In this document: positions 40,834-48,416 of the stretch, in pieces
How positions within the stretch are numbered: the first letter of the stretch is position 1
How the letters are laid out: each line of letters opens with the position of its first letter
Origin: a virus
Strand: one strand, 5' to 3'
Virus record (IMG/VR): IMGVR_UViG_3300046694_000640
Coordinates: 1-55,200 of that record
DNA: 55,200 bases
Notes under the pieces: generated by a model
Databases searched by the model: none
Told to the model about the DNA's origin: nothing
The model's input: only the letters and a program-made list of their open reading frames with translations
Translations under genes and position numbers: made by a program

Positions 40834-41757
40834 TTATGATGTACAATAACCGCCATGGCAGCCGCCACCGCGCATTTTAAACAAATCAAGCTGAGGTGCT
40901 AAAATTTTGATCTGGCTCATAGATAAGCTTGCATGTAATGTACCGGCCTGCATATCTTCAAGGACCATTGCTGTATGCATTATTCCCGGATGAGTATCGA
41001 AATTATTTCTTAATTGCATTGGATGCTTCCAGAAACAAAATTGGCAATTGCTATCATCCGCAAACTCAACCGGTTTATCCTGCCAGTACCTCTGGATATC
41101 AGACTGGACTATACCCGCTTCAATCAAAGGAAACTCCCCAATTCTAAAGGCTACTTCTTTTTTTCGAATAGCATACGAGTAACCGTTCCTGGTAACTGGG
41201 TAAGTAAGAATGGCGTTAGATTTTTGCTGAAAGTGATTATTTTCATCGATATGCATCTCACAATGGCTGTTCATGATAAAGGTATCCTTAAATGTGTTGG
41301 CACGTTCAGATTCATCAGCCCTGAACCCAATACGCATCTTGCATGGCAATGACCTCCAGTTGTATAGGAATCGAAATATAGGCTCGATCTTAAAAATTGA
41401 TGTGCACCAGCGATGCTGCTTATTTGGAAGCATCGACTTTCCGAAAGTAGTTTGCTGAAAGCATGGTCCACGGAGCCATATGATTTCCCGACCAATGAAC
41501 TGCTCAAGGTCAAACATAGTTTTGATTGTTATAGGATCCTCGGCGGTGCACACAAATTCATGTTGATCACTGCAATATTTTTGCAGCTTATCATTAACCA
41601 TTTGCCTTACTTTTTTGTCGATTGTGAATGTTTTGGAGCCAGCGTTGGAATTGTGATCATCCATACATACCAGCGCGAACACTTCATTATCGGCCGGGTA
41701 ATGCGCGGCTATGTATGAGCTTGTTTTGCCGCCAGATAAACTGTTTACTGTGATCAT
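40834..41757 (-). CDS. PP-loop (PAPS-reductase-fold) family protein
   Basis: A 307-residue protein of the adenine-nucleotide alpha-hydrolase superfamily that includes PAPS reductases and DndC-type sulfur-modification enzymes. The PP-loop SLSGGKTSS is at 6-14. Cysteines that could bind an iron-sulfur cluster are Cys118 (HRWCTS), Cys238 and Cys241 (NCQFCFWKH), and a C-terminal CHGGYC. It overlaps the PcfJ-like gene by 4 bases. No dnd, ssp or tRNA-thiolation partners are visible. Possible roles are DNA or RNA thiolation or simply cysteine supply; the function is not resolved. Confidence 0.8.
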   Translation of the reverse strand: MITVNSLSGGKTSSYIAAHYPADNEVFALVCMDDHNSNAGSKTFTIDKKVRQMVNDKLQKYCSDQHEFVCTAEDPITIKTMFDLEQFIGREIIWLRGPCFQQTTFGKSMLPNKQHRWCTSIFKIEPIFRFLYNWRSLPCKMRIGFRADESERANTFKDTFIMNSHCEMHIDENNHFQQKSNAILTYPVTRNGYSYAIRKKEVAFRIGEFPLIEAGIVQSDIQRYWQDKPVEFADDSNCQFCFWKHPMQLRNNFDTHPGIMHTAMVLEDMQAGTLHASLSMSQIKILAPQLDLFKMRGGGCHGGYCTS

Positions 41758-43049
41758 GCTGCAACTTCCTGGCTAAGCAAATACCTTTGTTGAATTTCGG
41801 GAAAGTGACTTGTCAAAAGGGCTATTATATCTTTGTTGCGTTCAGTAGCACGATTTTGCAAACCTCTGGACTGAATAACCTTCATATCAGATAGTGACAA
41901 CTCAATTGTTTCGATAGATACGCCGTTTACCTGTGCCGAAAAACATAGTGAATTCTCTTTTTTAAAGTATTCATTAGTAAACACGCAATGGTGATGAGTT
42001 TCTCCCTCTTCAAAAAACTCACTAACGTGCTCGAGAACTTTGATTGTTAAATCGTCCTTAGTGAAAATCAAACCGAAGAAAACTTGCTTTGCCTGTTGAT
42101 AATCAATTTGCGAGGCATTTATTTTATCTAACTGATTTTCAAGCTTAAGACGCTTTTCATTCTTAGCTTTGTATGCAACCAAACGATCATGAGCTGCATT
42201 CAGATTTTTTGGACATACATAAACAGGTGAGCGCAAATCCTTACCGCAATACTCGAGCAGTACCAGGTAATCAAGATAGGTTATGGCATCCTTGACTATG
42301 TATCCGCGCCTGAGACATATTTTAATTGAACTCCAAAATTTTCTAACCTGATGAGATCGGTCATGGCCAATTCTGGCACTCATAAGCGCAATTTGATTGG
42401 CCTTAATAAGAGTTTCAGCTATGGAATCAGTGGTGATTGCCCGAAATACAGAAAGCGGACTTTGGTAGCCAACTTTACCTTTAAATCCATTCCTCTGATA
42501 AATTGGAAGTACCTTATATTTTGGATATATACCATCAGGTACACAGTTATATTTGCTATCCATCCAGTCACGATCTCTTATTTCAAGATCGCCGCTAAAA
42601 TTTTCAGCCATGTAATAACCCATCCCGCCCCTGTTCCTGGCAATAACTTCACTTTTGCCATTTGGATTAATATATTGCTGAATTATTTCCCAAAAGAAGG
42701 TCCTTGGAGGGCGGCCGGCTTTCTGATAAACAAATAATTGAAAGTGTCTAACGATTTGAAATCCTTCTTTAACATCTAGCGCACAGACATACACTTTCTG
42801 ATCATTAAGTTTCTTCTTTGTATCCTTCATGATCAATCTTCTATAACATGAGGGGCACTTATCAAATTTACCAGTTGGCTTACCTTTCCAAACATGACCG
42901 CAACTTAAGCATTGAGACTTGGTTTTGGTTCTATAACCTAAATGATCAATAAGCTTATCAAAAGCCCATAGCTTTAAGACATTTTCAAGATTAGGTAATT
43001 CATTAGAAATCCTTGTAACCTGCAGGTGTAATTTGGTGCGTGGTTTCAT
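41754..43049 (-). CDS. PcfJ-like protein with zinc ribbon
   Basis: A 431-residue protein. N-terminal four-cysteine zinc ribbon (SQCLSCGHVWKG, CPSCYRR, about 45-72), followed by a mainly helical region and the C-terminal PcfJ-like block with EGETHHHCVFTNEYFKKENS and VIQSRGLQNRA (about 350-410). PcfJ is named from the pCF10 conjugative plasmid and is common on Bacteroidota mobile elements, but its biochemical role is unknown to me. It is followed on the message by the PP-loop gene and preceded by a PcfK-like gene, the usual partner. Cys/His residues in the C-terminal block suggest metal binding or catalysis. Confidence 0.8.
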   Translation of the reverse strand: MKPRTKLHLQVTRISNELPNLENVLKLWAFDKLIDHLGYRTKTKSQCLSCGHVWKGKPTGKFDKCPSCYRRLIMKDTKKKLNDQKVYVCALDVKEGFQIVRHFQLFVYQKAGRPPRTFFWEIIQQYINPNGKSEVIARNRGGMGYYMAENFSGDLEIRDRDWMDSKYNCVPDGIYPKYKVLPIYQRNGFKGKVGYQSPLSVFRAITTDSIAETLIKANQIALMSARIGHDRSHQVRKFWSSIKICLRRGYIVKDAITYLDYLVLLEYCGKDLRSPVYVCPKNLNAAHDRLVAYKAKNEKRLKLENQLDKINASQIDYQQAKQVFFGLIFTKDDLTIKVLEHVSEFFEEGETHHHCVFTNEYFKKENSLCFSAQVNGVSIETIELSLSDMKVIQSRGLQNRATERNKDIIALLTSHFPEIQQRYLLSQEVAA

Positions 43050-43051
43050 GA

Positions 43052-43444
43052 TTAAAACAATGATTGTTGATTTTCAATGATTAATTTTTTTGTAGCTGGC
43101 TTTTTAGAGGCTACCTGAGGTTCAGTATTTACCTCGCCTTTTGTTGGTTGCTTGTCTGACTTTTTGGCCGGTGCCTCAATATGGTGATTAACCACAACCC
43201 TGCCGCTAACAGGTTTACCAACCTCAATATTATCCTCGTCATAGTAATGCACTGCCATGCCGAATATCTCAGCATCGGCAAAGCCATTTTGACCGCTGGC
43301 TTTTACCTGGTTAAGAATATATGTAGTGCAGTCATCAATATTTTTACCCGGCTTATTTAGCGTTTCAGCAAACAAAGGATCGCTTATGGCCAGATTAAGA
43401 AGATGATCACTGATGACGGTTTTAAATGCTGCTGTTCCTTGCAT
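43052..43444 (-). CDS. PcfK-like protein
   Basis: A 130-residue protein with the PcfK signature: helical N-terminal domain (FKTVISDHLLNLAISDPLFA), then NGFADAEIFGMAVHYYDED (about 74-92) and a charged, disordered C-terminus with Lys/Pro/Ala runs. It is 2 bases upstream of the PcfJ-like gene. The two occur together on plasmids and conjugative elements, so their presence in a prophage suggests exchange with those elements. Confidence 0.78.
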   Translation of the reverse strand: MQGTAAFKTVISDHLLNLAISDPLFAETLNKPGKNIDDCTTYILNQVKASGQNGFADAEIFGMAVHYYDEDNIEVGKPVSGRVVVNHHIEAPAKKSDKQPTKGEVNTEPQVASKKPATKKLIIENQQSLF

Positions 43445-43448
43445 GATC

Positions 43449-43691
43449 TCACCCTCCTATCTGTTTAACATCAAACTGATCAGGTAACCGGCTCACTGTG
43501 CCATTTCCAAGCAAGCGAGCTGCATCAAGCATCAACTTGTTTGACGCTATAACCTGTGATGCAATGCCACTCATGGCATCTGCCTTTTTTATTTCCAGCT
43601 TCATTTGCTCGGGCTTTAACGTTTCATCATTCAGGCGCTCTAACTGCGCGAATAGATGATTATTCAGGTCTGCTATTTTGTTTTGTGCCAT
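43449..43691 (-). CDS. Small helical hypothetical protein
   Basis: An 80-residue helical protein (KIADLNNHLFAQLERLNDET, EIKKADAMSGIASQVIASNK) with a pattern I have met in many phage genomes next to replication genes, annotated only as phage protein. It overlaps the HNH-type gene by 32 bases. No catalytic motif. Confidence 0.65.
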   Translation of the reverse strand: MAQNKIADLNNHLFAQLERLNDETLKPEQMKLEIKKADAMSGIASQVIASNKLMLDAARLLGNGTVSRLPDQFDVKQIGG

Positions 43692-44556
43692 GTTCTTTGA
43701 TTTTTCTATTGATTAATAATTGAGTTCGTTTAGCTTTAATGAGTTCAGGATGGTTAAGTATTTCATCCCTCAGGTCATGATTTATCGATCTGGATGATGT
43801 GGACAAGTAATTCGCGACTCGTTTATCAGAAAGATCCCGGGTGCCAGAGTTTCTGATTCTGTTTTCAAGTCTGGTAATCAGCTCCCAATTATCAGGATCA
43901 CAATCTAATGTATCGCCGAGGCACCACAAGCAATATCCATCGGGGATAGGCCCATGAACTTGCTCCCAGTTATATCGTTGTAGCAATTGCCAGTTACCTA
44001 TGCTTATCCTGATATATTTATATGGTGGATCACCCTTCTTATGCCTAATGCTGATAACCCCATCATGCTCCTTAGTATTATGTGGCTTGTTACCTTTTTG
44101 GAACCTGGTTGATTTAGTACGATCAATGGCTTCCTGAGTCATGTATTCAGCTTGTTTCAGCCCTTTATTAGGTGGAGGTGTACCAGGCTTAATTCTCGTT
44201 TCGACAAGTCTTTTAGCCATAATGTCTGCCGGGATCACAAGGCCTAATCGTTTTATAGCTCCACTAATACCACAATCGCTACGGCCAAGATCTTTGCCTA
44301 ATTGTCCAAAACTATGTGTTAAATAATGTTGTTTTATATAATCGTCCTCAGCCTGAGTGAAAGTTGTCTTTCCTATTTTTTTAAGTGTTCTGAAATGATT
44401 ACTTACTTCCTTTGGAACTATTAAACCGGATCCCCTTAACCATCGGCGTACAACTTGACCGGTACAATTTAAAAGAATGCCTAAATCGTTACTGCTTTTA
44501 GCAAGGTAATTATCTCTCAAATACTGATGTTCCTTTTCGCTAAATATGTGCTTCAT
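43660..44556 (-). CDS. HTH–HNH-like protein with altered HNH histidines
   Basis: A 298-residue protein. Residues about 1-110 hold two HTH-like segments (NDLGILLNCTGQVVRRWLRG and GQLGKDLGRSDCGISGAIKR) that would bind DNA. Residues about 180-235 follow the HNH_3 frame (YNWEQVHGPIPDGYCLWC, DCDPDNWELITRLENR), but the usual histidines in the L-H-R and V-H-H positions are Gln/Tyr and Leu/Trp. Nuclease activity is therefore doubtful. It may be a worn homing endonuclease or a DNA-binding regulator. It overlaps the downstream gene and shares 4 bases with the upstream one. Confidence 0.75.
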   Translation of the reverse strand: MKHIFSEKEHQYLRDNYLAKSSNDLGILLNCTGQVVRRWLRGSGLIVPKEVSNHFRTLKKIGKTTFTQAEDDYIKQHYLTHSFGQLGKDLGRSDCGISGAIKRLGLVIPADIMAKRLVETRIKPGTPPPNKGLKQAEYMTQEAIDRTKSTRFQKGNKPHNTKEHDGVISIRHKKGDPPYKYIRISIGNWQLLQRYNWEQVHGPIPDGYCLWCLGDTLDCDPDNWELITRLENRIRNSGTRDLSDKRVANYLSTSSRSINHDLRDEILNHPELIKAKRTQLLINRKIKEHGTKQNSRPE

Positions 44557-44780
44557 ACCTTTATCACCATTTTATCCCAGGTAAAGCACCCGGCTTTTAA
44601 GTGTATCAACCAGCCATCATGACGACGTATGGTCATATACTCATCCTTCTTTTCAATTACCACACTGATATTACCATCAACTTCGTGCTGGTATCTGCTG
44701 CCTTCTTTTAGGGTGTTAAAGGCCACTCGCGGTTTATCAGGAGGATCAGGGATGTTAATTATTCTGTTACCGAAAGGCAT
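44553..44780 (-). CDS. Small hypothetical protein
   Basis: A 75-residue beta-rich protein (RVAFNTLKEGSRYQHEVDGN, YMTIRRHDGWLIHLKAG) without membrane segment. First gene after the promoter-hairpin region at 44.8 kb. No family recognised. Confidence 0.6.
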   Translation of the reverse strand: MPFGNRIINIPDPPDKPRVAFNTLKEGSRYQHEVDGNISVVIEKKDEYMTIRRHDGWLIHLKAGCFTWDKMVIKV

Positions 44781-44793
44781 ATGTTAAATTTTA

Positions 44794-44818
44794 AGATAGG
44801 TTGCATAACAACCTATCT
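44794..44818. other. Perfect 10-bp hairpin overlapping a promoter
   Basis: AGATAGGTTG and CAACCTATCT flank a 5-base loop. The right arm contains the putative -7 element of the box at 44.83 kb, so folding or dimer binding here could control initiation. A U-tract is absent. Confidence 0.7.
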
Positions 44819-44845
44819 ATTATTAAAAATGAACAAACATTTGTT
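44809..44845 (-). promoter_or_regulatory. Shared box with weak -7 element
   Basis: AACAAATGTTTG at 44845-44834, with TAGGTTG (44815-44809) 18 bases after TTTG; CGATA is replaced by TAATA. Probably drives the 44.8-40.6 kb genes. Confidence 0.6.
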
Positions 44846-44857
44846 TGGTCAACTACC

Positions 44858-45247
44858 TTAGAATGGCAAATCATCGTCTTCACTAACTACACCTGCCGCG
44901 GCTGCACCTGCTGCATCATTGGCAGAACCGGCTGCAAAATCCTTAATGTTACCCAGGATTGGCGAAAGCTTTTTAGCTTCTTCCTTACCAGATTCATCAA
45001 GTCCCTTCCAGATTGATGAATCGGTTGTTTTAGCTATGAATCCGTTTTGCCCGAACTGATCAGCTTCTGTTTTAACCTTAACCTTAACCGACATATAAAC
45101 GGCCTTGTCTTTTTCAACAAGCATGTTAGCGTCAATTGGGATGAACAGGCCGCGAACCATATTGCCGGCTTTGCCTTTTTTCTCCATGATAACATGCTGC
45201 AGCTTTGTAAGTGCGATGCTTCCAGATAGATCTTTGTCTGTACTCAT
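44858..45247 (-). CDS. SSB-like protein with acidic DDDLPF tail
   Basis: A 129-residue protein ending in EDDDLPF, the acidic tip by which SSB proteins recruit replication partners. The body does not look like a standard OB-fold SSB: it starts SIALTKLQHVIMEKKGKAGN, then NMVRGLFIPIDANMLVEKD and VYMSVKVKVKTEADQFGQNG, with an Ala/Gly-rich linker before the tip. The location between the SF3/Sak4 type recombination genes fits a single-strand DNA-binding role. It is read upstream of the promoter at 44.8 kb. Confidence 0.72.
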   Translation of the reverse strand: MSTDKDLSGSIALTKLQHVIMEKKGKAGNMVRGLFIPIDANMLVEKDKAVYMSVKVKVKTEADQFGQNGFIAKTTDSSIWKGLDESGKEEAKKLSPILGNIKDFAAGSANDAAGAAAAGVVSEDDDLPF

Positions 45248-45297
45248 TTTAATTTGATTTTAGTGCCCGAAGGCGATTTATTTTGCCTTTCGGCGGA

Positions 45298-45372
45298 TTA
45301 TATAATTTCGACAGTTATTATAGATACCTGGCTGTCATCACAGGTTATTATTTCGTAGGTGGTGATCAGCAT
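45298..45372 (-). CDS. Possible 24-residue peptide
   Basis: The ATG overlaps the end of the repeat-protein gene by 7 bases and encodes MLITTYEIITCDDSQVSIIT plus four residues. It is polar/hydrophobic alternating, so a beta peptide is possible. Support is only the overlap; it may not be expressed. A hairpin (CCGAAGGC/GCCTTTCGG) follows before the SSB-like gene. Confidence 0.3.
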   Translation of the reverse strand: MLITTYEIITCDDSQVSIITVEII

Positions 45373-46508
45373 TCGAACGTTACTAAAGATTTGAATTTAT
45401 CAAATCCGAATGGGGTTGTCTTTTTAAGTAACTTGAATAAATCAATCGCTTTAATAGGATTAACTTCAACTGTCCTTTCATTGCCAGTCCCCTGATTCTC
45501 TATCTTAAAGGGTATACCATTGGACTCCATGAATGACCGGCATCCAAAGTCACAAGCGCCGGTGATCAGGCGATAGTGATTAACTGTAAGCAGGGTATCT
45601 TCATTTATAGGGTCATTTTTTAACTTTTCGGAAGCAATTTTGAATTGAAGATCAGAAATTGAACCCTTCAAAGTTTCGCCATGAGCATAGAACCCATCTT
45701 TTTCAGACACGAAACAGGCTTTCTTTATCGATTTTCCCTCTTGTATTGATTGTATAACATATCCGGTATAAATTTTAATACCTTTTGAGGTTTTATCAGA
45801 TTCAATCACAAATAACGTATTATCAACTGCCTTCCAGCGCAAATCTTTGATTTGTGGGATGTTCAACGTAGCGCCCTCCTGAACATCGATGTAACCTGAT
45901 ACTTCGGTTAGTGCCGGTGCTGTCAACGTAGCGCCCTGACGAACATAGATGGAACCTGATTTCGTTAGTGCCGGTGCTGTCAACGTAGCGCCCTCCTGAA
46001 CATAGATGGAACCTGATTTCGTTAGTGCCGGTGCTGTCAACGTAGCGCCCTCCTGAACATCGATGTAACCTGATACTTCGGTTAGTGCCGGTGCTGTCAA
46101 CGTAGCGCCCTGACGAACATAGATGGAACCTGATTTCGTTAGTGCCGGTGCTGTCAACGTAGCGCCCTGACGAACATCGATGTAACCTGATTTCGTTAGT
46201 GCCGGTGCTGTCAACGTAGCGCCCTCCTGAACATAGATGGAACCTGATTTCGTTAGTGCCGGTGCTGTCAACGTAGCGCCCTCCTGAACATCGATGTAAC
46301 CTGATACTTCGGTTAGTGCCGGTGCTGTCAACGTAGCGCCCTGACGAACATAGATGGAACCTGATTTCGTTAGTGCCGGTGCTGTCAACGTAGCGCCCTC
46401 CTGAACATCGATGTAACCTGATACTTCGGTTAGGTTTTTAAAGTTGTGCTGATTCTCCAACGTAACAGTCAAGTCACCAGAGATTTTTAATTCTTTTTCT
46501 TTTTTCAT
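45366..46508 (-). CDS. Mosaic tandem-repeat protein
   Basis: A 380-residue protein. After a short lead (KKEKELKISGDLTVTLENQH) come ten repeats of 19-20 residues (26-219) such as LTEVSGYIDVQEGATLTAPA and LTKSGSIYVRQGATLTAPA, then a unique C-terminal domain (about 220-380) with SIQEGKSIKKACFVSEKDGF, LTVNHYRLITGACDFGCRS and CRSFMESNGIPF. The regular spacing suggests a beta-solenoid, with each repeat one or two coils. Copies are nearly identical in DNA, so repeat number is likely to change by recombination. No signal peptide. The function is unknown; a protein-binding or DNA-mimic surface is possible. Confidence 0.8.
   Translation of the reverse strand: MKKEKELKISGDLTVTLENQHNFKNLTEVSGYIDVQEGATLTAPALTKSGSIYVRQGATLTAPALTEVSGYIDVQEGATLTAPALTKSGSIYVQEGATLTAPALTKSGYIDVRQGATLTAPALTKSGSIYVRQGATLTAPALTEVSGYIDVQEGATLTAPALTKSGSIYVQEGATLTAPALTKSGSIYVRQGATLTAPALTEVSGYIDVQEGATLNIPQIKDLRWKAVDNTLFVIESDKTSKGIKIYTGYVIQSIQEGKSIKKACFVSEKDGFYAHGETLKGSISDLQFKIASEKLKNDPINEDTLLTVNHYRLITGACDFGCRSFMESNGIPFKIENQGTGNERTVEVNPIKAIDLFKLLKKTTPFGFDKFKSLVTFEC
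45852..46433 (-). repeat. Tandem 57-60 bp repeat array (10 units)
   Basis: Ten in-frame units with long identical stretches; units differ at three switchable places: TEVSG or TKSG, YID or SIY, and VQEG or VRQG. The combinations are mixed (for example TKSGYIDVRQG occurs once), indicating recombination between copies rather than simple duplication. Confidence 0.9.
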
Positions 46509-46693
46509 TTTAACTTTTGTAGCGAACGTTTGATATTGGTATTGATTGAAGCAAGATTGTTTTTGATGTATTCCCTTAAGTCCCCATGAGCTTTATTCTC
46601 AGTATAAAGCCACAGCAGGTAACTATCGGGAACATTAGCCAGGGCTTTGCCTTTATGCATGCCCCACGGCATCGGTGATTGGTCGGTGTACAT
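46505..46693 (-). CDS. DUF3820-like small protein
   Basis: A 62-residue protein with the DUF3820 signature MPWGMHKGKALANVPDSYLL. This short domain also occurs at the end of exonuclease X-like proteins and in several phages. No catalytic residues are visible. It overlaps the repeat-protein gene by 4 bases and the GHKL gene by 1. Confidence 0.75.
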   Translation of the reverse strand: MYTDQSPMPWGMHKGKALANVPDSYLLWLYTENKAHGDLREYIKNNLASINTNIKRSLQKLK

Positions 46694-47742
46694 TAGGCGG
46701 CATTTTTGATGGTTGATTTTTCATCTACGCGTTCCAAAATCAGCTCAAAATCCATCAGAGCCTCGGCGTCATGAATGTGTTTATCTCTGAACTCAATCAA
46801 CATATCGTAAAGGCCTAATTTCTTTGCAAGGAAATGTTTAAGCCTCTTAATTGCAGATGAGAAGAATCCATCAGATACAAGTACTTCTTTTACGCTGTTG
46901 TTAGATATGATCTTATCATTCCCTTCAGAATCGGTATGCTTGAACTCGATAGAATTACCAACTAACACAGGAGTTATTGATTCCTTTATTGAATCCGGAA
47001 CCTTAGTAATAAAAGATGTATCACTCATTGAGAGATCATTCACTGAATATTTACCTTGCGATTCGTTGATCTTAGATGATGCATAGTTCAAATCAAATGA
47101 CCGGGGAACTGACCTGTCCCGATCAAGTGGCAAAAACTGCGGGTTTATGTTATAAGCCTTGCTTATGTTTTTTGAATGCGTTACAAATAGGCCGCCTGAA
47201 AAAATGTTGCCTGCTTCCTTATCTACAATCTGCCCCCAATAATTGTCATCGTACATTACATCTTCGGGCTTTATTATGCTTGCTAAAAAAGCATCATGAA
47301 CATCTCGATTGCATTCAAATGTAAGGGTATATGGTGTTGGCATCGGTTCCTCGTGCATCGCGTACCTCAAACAAAAGCACTCTCCTATTTCAGGATCGGT
47401 ATAGAAGTCTGGCCAAACTTCGTAGCGTTGAGTTAATATACTGCACTTAAAGCCTTCTCTTAGGAGAATTAAGAATGCCATTTTCATGCCTTCGCCGTGC
47501 TTGCCTATAGCCGATAATTTGTTCTTTTGACTATTGCCAATCCTTAAAAAATCAAGGTTCTCAGGATCCCATCCGTTTTGAATGGAGACGATAAGTTTTT
47601 CTGAATCGTTTATTGGACGATCATCTACCTGGTATTCTCCATAATCAAGGAAGTTTTGATAAATCTCTCGCAAAGCCTCCTTAATGCCCCATTGTGGAAG
47701 ATAATCCTTCCCAAAACCATAATGAATTGTTCCTTCTGTCAT
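46693..47742 (-). CDS. GHKL-type ATPase-like protein
   Basis: A 349-residue protein from the ATG at 47742, one base after the upstream stop. The N-terminal part has an N-box-like EIYQNFLDYG (26-35, with Glu26/Asn30) and a glycine-rich GKHGEGMK (80-87), the layout of the Hsp90/MutL/gyrase-B/histidine-kinase ATP-binding fold. The middle has WPDFYTDPEIGECFCLRY; the C-terminal 100 residues are charged and helical. The D-x-G-x-G box is altered (QNGWDP), so ATPase activity is not certain. It could be a chaperone, a MutL-like clamp or a regulator; no partner such as a kinase domain is seen. Confidence 0.65.
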   Translation of the reverse strand: MTEGTIHYGFGKDYLPQWGIKEALREIYQNFLDYGEYQVDDRPINDSEKLIVSIQNGWDPENLDFLRIGNSQKNKLSAIGKHGEGMKMAFLILLREGFKCSILTQRYEVWPDFYTDPEIGECFCLRYAMHEEPMPTPYTLTFECNRDVHDAFLASIIKPEDVMYDDNYWGQIVDKEAGNIFSGGLFVTHSKNISKAYNINPQFLPLDRDRSVPRSFDLNYASSKINESQGKYSVNDLSMSDTSFITKVPDSIKESITPVLVGNSIEFKHTDSEGNDKIISNNSVKEVLVSDGFFSSAIKRLKHFLAKKLGLYDMLIEFRDKHIHDAEALMDFELILERVDEKSTIKNAA

Positions 47743-47743
47743 T

Positions 47744-48415
47744 TTATTTGCCTCCAAATATTTTAGTGTCGGTGATATATTTCTTGAAGTACTCAATGAA
47801 GTTGATGAACTCAAAAATGTTAAACATCAACTTCTGATGCATTACCGGCGTTGGGATGTAAGTTTCCTGATAGGCCTTATCAAAGTCAGATACCAAGTAC
47901 TTAAAAGCCTTTAATGGATTGCCATTCAGTTCGCGTATCATAGAATAACAAGGATGCTGCGCATGATCTCTATACTTGTTGCACTTGTAATTAGAAGTGG
48001 TTTTAAGATCGGTTATCATTTCAGGAAACGTGTAATCAGATATTCCATATAGCTTGATGTTGCCCAGATGTGACGGTATAATGGCCTCCATGTACTCCTG
48101 TTTCTTGCTTACATGCTCAAGCTTGCTGGCTATTTTTTCAACCAGATCGGCTTTAAATTTGAAATTCTTAGTCAGGTAGTAACCGTCTTTATGTAGTGTC
48201 AAAGAATAGCCCCCTGTTTTAATGCAAGTGATCATATCGTTAACGCACCCTTCAAACTCTTCCCCCATGGCCTGCTGCTCGGTTTGCTCAGTTTTAACAT
48301 GGTTGATCTTGTTGAAAACACCTTGGAATGTCTCATCGTCATCTTTGCGTTTGAACCGCAAGTATGCATCTAACACACTGGGATAGATAGCATAGTTTAT
48401 TTGCTGTGATTCCAT
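47744..48415 (-). CDS. PD-(D/E)XK exonuclease-like protein
   Basis: A 223-residue nuclease of the RecB/lambda-exonuclease type: a likely Glu in the GEEFEGCVND helix (51-60), Asp127 (GISDYTFPE), Asp136-Leu-Lys138 (TDLKTT) and the RecB-type Q-h-x-x-Y motif HAQHPCYSM (151-159). With the Sak4-like ATPase and the SSB-like protein it makes a phage recombination set. It precedes the GHKL gene by one base and follows the hypothetical gene at 48.4-48.9 kb. Confidence 0.82.
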   Translation of the reverse strand: MESQQINYAIYPSVLDAYLRFKRKDDDETFQGVFNKINHVKTEQTEQQAMGEEFEGCVNDMITCIKTGGYSLTLHKDGYYLTKNFKFKADLVEKIASKLEHVSKKQEYMEAIIPSHLGNIKLYGISDYTFPEMITDLKTTSNYKCNKYRDHAQHPCYSMIRELNGNPLKAFKYLVSDFDKAYQETYIPTPVMHQKLMFNIFEFINFIEYFKKYITDTKIFGGK

Positions 48416-48416
48416 G

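Noticed and set aside
40834-41757. DNA phosphorothioation (Dnd) or sulfur-based defence system
   Set aside because: Only the PP-loop enzyme is present; there is no DndA/IscS, DndB, DndD, DndE or Ssp partner in the window.
41754-43444. Integrative conjugative element because of PcfJ/PcfK
   Set aside because: No relaxase, coupling protein or mating-pair genes; complete head, tail and packaging genes show a phage.
45852-46433. CRISPR-like array of regular 57-60 bp repeats
   Set aside because: The repeats are contiguous, keep one reading frame and encode a regular protein; there are no unique spacers and no cas genes.
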